22,310 bases of DNA, taken from positions 1 to 22,310 of the forward strand of contig USBN01000023.1 in assembly GCA_900552935.1 (NCBI GenBank), in the 5' to 3' direction. Positions within the stretch are counted from its first letter, which is position 1, and each line of letters opens with the position of its first letter. This DNA comes from an uncultured Coriobacteriaceae bacterium. GTDB taxonomy: Bacteria > Actinomycetota > Coriobacteriia > Coriobacteriales > Atopobiaceae. A program made the translations under genes and the position numbers. Below, in pieces: positions 13,860-20,444 of the stretch. The notes under the pieces were generated by a model. The model was not told where the DNA came from. It was given only the letters and a program-made list of their open reading frames with translations, and did not search any database.

Positions 13860-13934
13860 CCTGGTGCGGGAGGGGTCCCTGACGCGGGAGAGACCCCTGA
13901 CGGGGGAGAGGATCCCCTGCTACAGGAGCGAATC
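13860..13934. repeat. Four degenerate 18-20 bp tandem repeats spanning the mgtA 3' end
   Basis: Units on the plus strand: 13860-13877, 13878-13895, 13896-13914 and 13916-13934, with consensus CCTGrCGCGGGAGAGrnyC. The last unit is the end of mgtA itself including its stop (13920-13922). The outer ones are non-coding. AGGGGTC (13871-13877) and GACCCCT (13892-13898) can also pair as a 7-bp hairpin between the two convergent genes, but there is no T-tract. Confidence 0.75.
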
Positions 13935-16706
13935 GTTGCGGCTCAGGAAAACCTTCTTCATGCAGGAGACGATGGCCGCGTAGCCGAGCACCATCGCGGC
14001 GAGGACGCCCCAGAACACCGGCGGCAGACTGCAGAAGTCAAGCGCCGCGCCCAGCGCGCTCGCCGGCAGGAGCGTCGCGACGGCGATGCCCATCGATCCG
14101 AGCATCACGAGCGGCAGAGACGCGCAACTGCCGATGAACGGGGCCTTCTCGGTACGGATCAGGTGCACCACGAGCGTCTGCGTCCACATGCTCTCGACGA
14201 ACCAGCCAGCCTGGAAGGTGCCGACGAACAGCGCCTGACCCGCGGCGTCGAGCGTGCCCCAGGCGCCGCCGGCGACGGCGGGGCACACGAAGAAGAACAG
14301 CGCCGCGAAGGTGAGGATGTCGAAGATCGAGCTCAGGGGGCCAAAGGCGACCATGAAGCGGCGCACGGAGGCCGTGTCCCAGCGGCGCGGGGTGCGGATG
14401 GCGTCCTCGTCGACGTTGTCCCAAGGGATGGCCGTGCAGGTGAGGTCATAGATCAGGTTGAGCAGGAGGAGCTGGACGGCCGCCATGGGGAGGAACGGTA
14501 GCAGCGCCGCCGCCACAAGGACGCTCGCGATGTTGCCGAAGTTCGAGCTGACCGTCATCTTCACGTACTTGATCATGTTCGCGTAGGTGCGACGGCCGCA
14601 CTCGATGCCGCGCTCGAGGACCATGAGGTCCTTCTCAAGCAGGATGATGTCGGCGGCCTCGCGGGCCACGTCAACGGCGGAGTCGACCGAGATGCCGCAG
14701 TCGCTCTCGCGCATGGCGGCGGCGTCGTTCACGCCGTCACCCATGTACGCGACGGCATGGCCGAGGCCGCGGAGTGTGGCGACGACGCGCGCCTTCTGGG
14801 AGGGGGAGAGCTTGGCGAAGATACTCGTCTCCTGAACGGCAGCCGCCAGCTCCTCGTCGCCCATGGCCTCGACGTCGGTGCCGGTGAGGACGTTGTCGGC
14901 GGGGATGCCGATGGCTCGGCAGACGTGCGCCGCGACGCGGGCGGAGTCTCCCGTGAGGACCTTCGTCTCCACGCCGTGCTCCAGGAGGGCCTTGATGGCG
15001 GCGGCGGAGCTCTCCTTGGGCGGATCGAGAAAGGCGAGGTAGCCGATGAGGACCATATCCCGCTCGTCATCGACCGTGAGGATGCCGGTGCCGGCGGGGT
15101 TGTCCTTGCGGGCGACGCCGAGGACGCGCATGCCCTCGTCGGCGAGATCCGCGCCACGAGAGATGACCTTCTCCGCGAGCTCGTCGGTCAGGGGGAGGAC
15201 CTGCCCGTCGACCTCGACGCGCGAGCAGATGCCGAGAATCTCCTCGAGGGCGCCCTTGGTCACCATGCGCGTGCGGCCCCTGGCATCGCCCACGACAACG
15301 GAGAGGCGGCGGCGCTCGAAGTCGAACGGGAGCTCGTCGATGCCGTGGTAGTACTCGGCCAGCTCCTCTGCCGTGACGGGGGTTCCCTCCGTCACGGCAT
15401 CGACCTCGTCGGTGCCCTCCGCGAGGGCACGCTCGATGATCGCGTTGTCGACGAGGTTCTTCACGCCGGTCGAGAAGTAGCTGTTGAGGAAGGCATAGCG
15501 CAGGACGCGGGCGTCCTCGCGGCCGTTGACGTCGAGGTGGCGCTCGAGGACGATGCGGTCCTCGGTGAGGGTTCCGGTCTTGTCGGTGCAGAGGACGTCG
15601 ACGGCGCCGAGGTCCTGGATCGAGTCGAGGCGCTTGACGATGACGCGGGAGTGGCTGAGGTCGACGGCGCCCTTGCCGAGGCAGGTGGTCACGAGCATGG
15701 GCAGCATCTCGGGCGTGAGGCCGACGGCGACGGAGAGCGAGAAGAGCAGGGCGTCGACCCAGTCGCCCTTGGTGAGGCCGGAGATGACGAAGACCACCGG
15801 CAGCATGACGAACATGAGGCGCATGAGCAGGCGGCTCGTCGATTTGATGCCCGTATCGAACGAGGTCTCGCGCTTGCGGCCGACGAGCGTGCCCGTGGCC
15901 TCGCCAAACATCGTGCGGGCGCCCGTGGCGACGACGACGCCGCGCGCGTTGCCGGAGATGACGGTGGAGCCCATGAAGGCGAGGTCGGGGAGGTCGGTGA
16001 TGGCCGTCGTGGTGGCGTCGAGGCCCTCGAGGCCCGCACCATCGAGGCTCGCGCGCTTCTCGATGGGCTCGGACTCGCCGGTGAGCGATGCCTGGCTCAC
16101 GAAGAGGTCACGGGCGGCAAAGATGCGCAGATCGGCGGGGACGATGTCGCCCGATGAGAGGTGGATGACGTCGCCGACGACAATCTCGTCAATCGGGGTC
16201 TCGTTGCCGCCGTCGCCGTCGCGCTCGACCTCGGCGGTGGACTCGACCATCTCGGCGAGGGACTCTGCGGCGACGGTGCTCTTCTCATCCTGGACAAAGC
16301 GCAGTACGCCGGAGACGAGCACCATGGCGCCGATGATGAGCGGGGTGGAGAGGTCGCGCTCGGCGCCGGTGGCGAAGACCCAGTCCGTCAGGACCGAGAC
16401 GATGGCGATGAAGATGAGGATGTAGGTGAAGGGGTCCGCGAAGGACGCAAGGAATCGGACCGGCAGCGGACGCTTGGCCGCCTGGGCGACGGAGTTCGCG
16501 CCGTAGAACTCGCGGGCGGTGTCGACCTGGTCAGACGCGAGGCCTTCTTCTGAGCTGTTTATCTCGCAGAATAGCTCTGAAGAAGGAGCCGCGGCGGCGT
16601 GTCGCAGCCACTCCTGCTGTGCCTTGGCCTGGGACTCCCTCTTGGCGGAGGGCTTCTGCTTCTGGACGTCCGCGTGCATGCGAACGAAGAGGTCGCGCAG
16701 CATCAT
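13920..16706 (-). CDS. mgtA: P-type Mg2+-transporting ATPase (MgtA/MgtB type)
   Basis: A 928-residue P3B-type ATPase that imports Mg2+ across the inner membrane. Features in order: cytosolic N-terminus, LTGES actuator motif (208-212), membrane segment SVAVGLTPEMLPMLVTT (325-341), a typical MgtA ion-path sequence, phosphorylation site CTDKTGTLT (Asp375), hinge YMGDGVNDAAAMRESD and C-terminal membrane helices. E. coli MgtA is 898 residues, so this is full length. The start at 16706 has GAGGTG a few bases upstream; the second codon is also ATG. The gene is preceded by an intrinsic terminator only 26 bases from the start and by a small leader ORF, which points to attenuation control. An inverted repeat lies inside codons about 41-55. 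Confidence 0.96.
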   Translation of the reverse strand: MMLRDLFVRMHADVQKQKPSAKRESQAKAQQEWLRHAAAAPSSELFCEINSSEEGLASDQVDTAREFYGANSVAQAAKRPLPVRFLASFADPFTYILIFIAIVSVLTDWVFATGAERDLSTPLIIGAMVLVSGVLRFVQDEKSTVAAESLAEMVESTAEVERDGDGGNETPIDEIVVGDVIHLSSGDIVPADLRIFAARDLFVSQASLTGESEPIEKRASLDGAGLEGLDATTTAITDLPDLAFMGSTVISGNARGVVVATGARTMFGEATGTLVGRKRETSFDTGIKSTSRLLMRLMFVMLPVVFVISGLTKGDWVDALLFSLSVAVGLTPEMLPMLVTTCLGKGAVDLSHSRVIVKRLDSIQDLGAVDVLCTDKTGTLTEDRIVLERHLDVNGREDARVLRYAFLNSYFSTGVKNLVDNAIIERALAEGTDEVDAVTEGTPVTAEELAEYYHGIDELPFDFERRRLSVVVGDARGRTRMVTKGALEEILGICSRVEVDGQVLPLTDELAEKVISRGADLADEGMRVLGVARKDNPAGTGILTVDDERDMVLIGYLAFLDPPKESSAAAIKALLEHGVETKVLTGDSARVAAHVCRAIGIPADNVLTGTDVEAMGDEELAAAVQETSIFAKLSPSQKARVVATLRGLGHAVAYMGDGVNDAAAMRESDCGISVDSAVDVAREAADIILLEKDLMVLERGIECGRRTYANMIKYVKMTVSSNFGNIASVLVAAALLPFLPMAAVQLLLLNLIYDLTCTAIPWDNVDEDAIRTPRRWDTASVRRFMVAFGPLSSIFDILTFAALFFFVCPAVAGGAWGTLDAAGQALFVGTFQAGWFVESMWTQTLVVHLIRTEKAPFIGSCASLPLVMLGSMGIAVATLLPASALGAALDFCSLPPVFWGVLAAMVLGYAAIVSCMKKVFLSRNDSLL
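16543..16586. repeat. Inverted repeat inside the mgtA 5' coding region
   Basis: CCTTCTTCTGAGCT (16543-16556) and AGCTCTGAAGAAGG (16573-16586) are inverted copies matching at 13 of 14 positions across a 16-base loop. It encodes the SSELF ... NSSEEG segment of MgtA, about 120-165 bases into the gene. Confidence 0.75.
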
Positions 16707-16732
16707 GGCGCACCTCGCAATCCCGGGATACT

Positions 16733-16765
16733 AAAAAGGGCCCGGCGCTTTGCCGGGGACCCCGG
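16733..16765 (-). terminator. Leader terminator (attenuator) of mgtA with competing hairpin
   Basis: On the minus strand GGG-(TC bulge)-CCCGGC pairs with GCCGGG-CCC across loop AAAGC and is followed by TTTTT: 9 bp, ending 26 bases before the mgtA start and after the 35-residue leader ORF. A mutually exclusive hairpin, CCGGG-GTC-CCCGG (16753-16765), uses the same 5' arm and forms earlier in transcription. This arrangement is that of an attenuator. The signal it responds to is inferred to be Mg2+ or leader translation. Confidence 0.8.
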
Positions 16766-16857
16766 AGGCACAACGTGTGCGTGCGCGATTATCTGGCTAT
16801 CTAGCGTTTGGCCGTTCAGCTGTGCGACTGTCTTGCCGACAAGCTGTCTAGCTGCCG

Positions 16858-16965
16858 CTATGCGCGACGGGCGGCCGCCATCCCGAGGGCGGGCGCCTCC
16901 TCCATGGACTTGAGGGTCTTGGGTTCGTGACTGTTGTTGCGACTATGACTGGAACCGTCGGACAT
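16858..16965 (-). CDS. Putative 35-residue leader peptide upstream of mgtA
   Basis: A small ORF starting MSDGSSHSRN and ending MAAARRA, with a near-perfect ribosome site AAGGAGGTG (16970-16978) 5 bases before its ATG. This is one of the strongest ribosome sites in the window. It lies between the candidate promoter (17018-17026) and the mgtA attenuator, on the same strand. Leader peptides with acidic/proline codons control mgtA in enterobacteria (MgtL); here HEP and MEEAP are the only such segments and there is no sequence match. It has no signal or membrane segment. An independent small protein cannot be excluded. Confidence 0.6.
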   Translation of the reverse strand: MSDGSSHSRNNSHEPKTLKSMEEAPALGMAAARRA

Positions 16966-17017
16966 GACGCACCTCCTTGGTGCCGGGGGCAGTGCCCATC
17001 GTTGCTGTGTCGGGCAA

Positions 17018-17026
17018 ATGATAACA
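17018..17026 (-). promoter_or_regulatory. Candidate extended -10 promoter of the mgtA leader
   Basis: TGTTATCAT on the minus strand (TGn plus TATCAT) would start a transcript near 17011, giving an untranslated leader of about 275 bases up to the attenuator T-tract. No good -35 is seen, which an extended -10 can tolerate. AT-rich sequence around it contrasts with the GC-rich surroundings. Confidence 0.45.
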
Positions 17027-17158
17027 AATAGGGGGGGTTGGGTTATGTAAGGTTGCCGTAAGTCTGTCATTCCTAATTGTTACCAACCAGGGCGCGTTTA
17101 TGCGTTGGCATGGGTGATAGGATGGGGCGGCTAGATAAATGGCAAGGATTGGGGCCTT

Positions 17159-18322
17159 ATGAACGTTACCGACAACATTGCATACGTTGGCGTAAACGAC
17201 CACGACATCGACCTGTTCGAGGGTCAGTACGATGTGCGCGCCAATGGCATGTCCTATAACTCCTACGTCGTCTTTGGTGACGAGAAGATTGCTGTTACGG
17301 ATACCGTCGACGCCCACTTCACTGACGAGTGGCTGGCGAACCTCGACTCCGCGCTTGCGGGTCGCACGCCTGATTACCTCGTCGTTCATCACATGGAGCC
17401 CGACCACTCTGCGAGCATCGCCGCCTTCATGGAGCGCTACCCCGAGGCGACCGTCGTTGCCTCGGCGCCGGCGTTCAAGATGATGGTTGCCTACTTCGGC
17501 ACTGACTATCCGGAGCGCAAGCTCGTGGTCAAGGAGGGCGCCACGCTCGAGCTGGGTGGGCGCAGCCTCACCTTCGTCGGTGCGCCCAACGTGCACTGGC
17601 CCGAGGTGCTCTTCTCCTATGTGCCCGAGGACAAGGTGCTCTTCTCCGCTGACGGCTTCGGCAAGTTCGGTGCACTCGACTCCGAGGACCCGGAGGGCTG
17701 GGCGTGCGAGGCGAGGCGCTACTACTTCGGTATCGTGGGCAAGTTTGGCAAGAACGTCCAGGCTGTGCTCAAGAAGGCTGCGAAGCTCGACATCGCGCAC
17801 ATTTGCCCGCTTCATGGCCCCGTGCTTTCTGAGAACCTTGGCTACTACCTCGATCTTTACAACACGTGGTCAAGCTATGAGCCGGAGGATAAGGGCGTGA
17901 CCATCGCCTACTCCTCCGTCTATGGCAATACGAGGCAGGCGGCGCTTGAGCTCGCGGACGCGCTCAAGGCCCGTGGCCAGGAGGTTTCGGTCTTCGATCT
18001 CGCCCGTGACGACATGTCCGAGGCTGTAGAGGACGCCTTCCGCTATGATCGCCTCGTGCTGGCGAGCATCACCTACGCGGGCAGCATCTTCCCGCACATG
18101 AGCACGTTCCTTCACACGCTCGCCGAGCACGCCTACCAGAACCGTCGCGTCGCCCTCGTCGAGGCCGGTTCCTGGGCGCCGATGGCCGCCAAGGTCATGC
18201 GCTCCCAGCTCGAGGCGATGAAGGATATCGATATCTGCGAGAACGTCGTTACTGTCAAGGGCGCCGTCAACGATGAGACGCGTGCCCAGATCGAGGCGCT
18301 TGCCGAGGAGCTCGCGCGATAG
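17159..18322 (+). CDS. fprA: Flavodiiron protein (FprA/A-type)
   Basis: A 387-residue cytosolic enzyme reducing O2 to water or NO to N2O, used by anaerobes against oxygen or nitrosative stress. The N-terminal metallo-beta-lactamase-like domain keeps the diiron ligands: HHMEPDH (residues about 79-85), His in NVHWPE, Asp in SADGFGKFG and His in CPLHGP. From about residue 245 there is a flavodoxin domain with the FMN loop SSVYGNT and a second loop ITYAGS. No rubredoxin or flavin reductase domain is fused, so it is a minimal class A protein. The ATG at 17159 has only a weak ribosome site (AAGGA 12 bases, GGGG 5 bases upstream). The MFS gene follows after 8 bases, so the two probably share a transcript. 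Confidence 0.95.
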   Translation: MNVTDNIAYVGVNDHDIDLFEGQYDVRANGMSYNSYVVFGDEKIAVTDTVDAHFTDEWLANLDSALAGRTPDYLVVHHMEPDHSASIAAFMERYPEATVVASAPAFKMMVAYFGTDYPERKLVVKEGATLELGGRSLTFVGAPNVHWPEVLFSYVPEDKVLFSADGFGKFGALDSEDPEGWACEARRYYFGIVGKFGKNVQAVLKKAAKLDIAHICPLHGPVLSENLGYYLDLYNTWSSYEPEDKGVTIAYSSVYGNTRQAALELADALKARGQEVSVFDLARDDMSEAVEDAFRYDRLVLASITYAGSIFPHMSTFLHTLAEHAYQNRRVALVEAGSWAPMAAKVMRSQLEAMKDIDICENVVTVKGAVNDETRAQIEALAEELAR

Positions 18323-18330
18323 GAGAGCAA

Positions 18331-19551
18331 GTGGAAGAGATGACCAAGACGGCGGGGGCTTCCGCGCTGTCGCCTGCACGTCGCCGTATCTGCGTGGCCC
18401 TGCTCGTCGTCCTCGGCTTCTCTTTGGGTTGCTCTGAGTTCGCCGTCATAGGCGTCGAGCAGGAGATTGCCGACGCCTATGACGTGACGCTTGCGGAGGC
18501 GGGCCAGCTCATCAGCTTTTTTGCGATGACGTATGCGTTCCTGACCCCGCTGCTCACTCTTGCGACGGGCCGCTTCAAGCGCTTTCATCTCGTCGTTGCC
18601 TACTCGGCGGTGTTCTGCGTCGCCAACCTCGTTCAGTCGCTTGCTCCGACGTTTGACATTCTCCTCGCGAGTCGCGTGCTTATCGGTGCTGTCTCTGGAA
18701 CGTTTTTGGGCGTGGGTATTACGTTCATCCCCGAGCTCGTCGACCCGAAGCGGACGTCCGCGATGATCAGCGTGGTTTACGCCGCGTTCTCCGTGGCGAT
18801 GGTCGTCGCAACCTCCGTCGGCAAGGCCCTGGCCGCTCTCTCCGACTGGCGCATCATCATGTGGGCCGCGCTTGCGCTCGCCCTCGTGACGTGTGTCACT
18901 CTCGTCGCATTGCTTCCGCGCGAGGGTGCCACGGACGAGCCCGCGACTGCTGGCGAGCAGGTGCGCCTCCTCTTCGAGCCGCAGGTCATGACGGGTATCG
19001 CCATCTTTGTCTTTGGCGTGGGCTCGATTTACGTGTTCTATGGGTATGTCACGCCTTATCTCGAGACGGTCCTCGGGATGTCTCCGCTTGCCGCGAGCGC
19101 CACGCTGATGGCGTATGGCGCGGGTACGTTTGCGTCGAACCTGCTCTCCGGCTGGGTTGACTCTCGCTTCGGAATTCGAGCGCTGTGCGTGACCTTCCCC
19201 ATGCTTTCCGTCGTGCTGCTCACGCTCTGGCTCGCGGGTTCCTCGCAGCCGCTGGGCCTCGCGTGTGTCATGGCGATATCGCTGCTCATGTACATTGCGT
19301 CCGTGCCCTGCATCTCGATGTTCATGAATACGGCAATACGCAAGCACCCCAAGGCGCTCACGCTCGCGAGCTCTCTCGAGGCGACGGCGTTCAATATCGG
19401 CATCGCATTTGGCACGGCGGTCGGCGGAGTCATTGTGAGCGACCTCGGGCTTGCGAACGTTGGCGCCGTGGGTGCCGTGTTCGCGCTGGTGGCGCTTGGG
19501 CTCGTGCTGCTCACCATTCCGCTCGAGCGTCGTTCGAGGGCGGAAGCCTAG
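18331..19551 (+). CDS. MFS transporter, drug/sugar-efflux (AraJ/DHA1-like) type
   Basis: A 406-residue inner-membrane protein with about 12 helices. The first helix reads CVALLVVLGFSLGCSEFAVIG, close to the SEFxxxG motif of the AraJ/SotB/YdhP branch of proton-driven efflux carriers. The second segment has LISFFAMTYAF, the cytosolic loop after helix 2 has ATGRFKRFHL (motif A-like), and helix 5 GAVSGTFLGVGITFIPELV. Substrate not predictable. The GTG at 18331 is chosen because AGGAG lies 5 bases upstream; an in-frame ATG at 18340 is the alternative. It sits 8 bases after the flavodiiron gene and 1 base before the spermidine-synthase-like gene. Confidence 0.92.
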   Translation: MEEMTKTAGASALSPARRRICVALLVVLGFSLGCSEFAVIGVEQEIADAYDVTLAEAGQLISFFAMTYAFLTPLLTLATGRFKRFHLVVAYSAVFCVANLVQSLAPTFDILLASRVLIGAVSGTFLGVGITFIPELVDPKRTSAMISVVYAAFSVAMVVATSVGKALAALSDWRIIMWAALALALVTCVTLVALLPREGATDEPATAGEQVRLLFEPQVMTGIAIFVFGVGSIYVFYGYVTPYLETVLGMSPLAASATLMAYGAGTFASNLLSGWVDSRFGIRALCVTFPMLSVVLLTLWLAGSSQPLGLACVMAISLLMYIASVPCISMFMNTAIRKHPKALTLASSLEATAFNIGIAFGTAVGGVIVSDLGLANVGAVGAVFALVALGLVLLTIPLERRSRAEA

Positions 19552-19552
19552 C

Positions 19553-20395
19553 ATGGGGGAGCGTTCGACAGACGCCCGTCGTCGCGCGCCGGGTGTGGGC
19601 GGACCCGGCGCCGAGGGCCGCTGGTCCTCGTGGCTGCCGCGCCCCGTTCGCCTCTCGGATGGGTGGGGCTTCGTGCGGCAGGTCCGCGACCACGATGGCG
19701 AGCCCGTGCGGGTGCTGCAGACAGGAGGCGTCTACCAAAGCGCTACCTACCTCGACGAGCGCCGCATGGAGCCCGTATTCTCCTACTACCGCGCCTTTGA
19801 CCACGCCTTCACGCTGCGCCCCGACACGCGTCGCGTCCTCATGATCGGCGGCGGTGGCTACGCGTGGCCCAAGCACGTGCTCGCGACGCGCGATGATGTT
19901 TCGCTCGACGTGGTTGAGATCGACGCGTCCGTGACCGAGGTCGCACGCCGCTGGTTCTTCCTCGACGAAGCGATGTCCGCCCATCCGGGTCGCTGCCGCC
20001 TCATCACGGGAGACGGGCGAGCCTTCCTCGAGGACGGTGCCGCCTCTGGGCGTGAGCCGTATGACGCGATTGTCCTCGACGCATTCGACGGGTCCGAGCC
20101 CGTGCGCGTACTCGCGACCGTCGAAGCCGCGCGGGCGGTGTACGCCAACCTTGTGTCGGATGGCTTGGCGCTCGCAAACGTCGTCTCCGCGGAGGCGGGG
20201 ACGGACATCGAGTTTCTCCGAGACATCGCCGCATCGTTTGCCGAGGTATTCGCCCATGTGCACGTGATACCCTGCGAGGACGACCCCTTTGCGGTGGAGG
20301 ACAACTATCTGCTCGTTGCGACTGATGCCAACTGGCCAGCCCCGGATGCGATTCCCTTCGACGAGGAGTTCCTCGGCGAGCCGATGTATGACTAG
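19553..20395 (+). CDS. Spermidine-synthase-like methyltransferase-fold protein
   Basis: A 280-residue protein with a Rossmann methyltransferase fold. Motifs: VLMIGGGGYAWPKHVL (cofactor loop), LDVVEIDASVTEVARRWF (acidic residue binding the cofactor ribose), GDGRAFLED, and YDAIVLDAFDGSEPVRVLATVE. The GGGDG loop of true spermidine synthases is changed to GGGGYAWPKH, so aminopropyl transfer is uncertain. This variant resembles the C-terminal half of fused MFS/spermidine-synthase-like proteins known in many bacteria. Here an MFS gene lies directly upstream, separated by one base, as an unfused counterpart. Start ATG at 19553 with GGAAG upstream. The function of the family is not established. Confidence 0.88.
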   Translation: MGERSTDARRRAPGVGGPGAEGRWSSWLPRPVRLSDGWGFVRQVRDHDGEPVRVLQTGGVYQSATYLDERRMEPVFSYYRAFDHAFTLRPDTRRVLMIGGGGYAWPKHVLATRDDVSLDVVEIDASVTEVARRWFFLDEAMSAHPGRCRLITGDGRAFLEDGAASGREPYDAIVLDAFDGSEPVRVLATVEAARAVYANLVSDGLALANVVSAEAGTDIEFLRDIAASFAEVFAHVHVIPCEDDPFAVEDNYLLVATDANWPAPDAIPFDEEFLGEPMYD

Positions 20396-20409
20396 CGGGA
20401 CTCGTCCCG
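20396..20409 (+). terminator. Weak hairpin after the spermidine-synthase-like gene
   Basis: CGGGA-CTCG-TCCCG directly after the stop codon, followed by TCTGATGT. The stem is short and the T-tract poor. The position between convergent genes supports termination, but the signal is marginal. Confidence 0.3.
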
Positions 20410-20444
20410 TCTGATGTCGGGCTTGCGCCTGGATGTTTCGAATC

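Noticed and set aside
14757..16157. 466-residue open frame opposite mgtA
   Set aside because: Shadow of the MgtA coding frame without recognisable domains.
16707..17010. M-box Mg2+ riboswitch in the mgtA leader
   Set aside because: I could not find the conserved M-box core sequences by eye; a covariance-model scan would be decisive. Recorded instead as ORF plus attenuator.
19553..20395. True spermidine synthase (SpeE)
   Set aside because: The GGGDG loop is altered and a polyamine pathway neighbour is lacking; called spermidine-synthase-like only.
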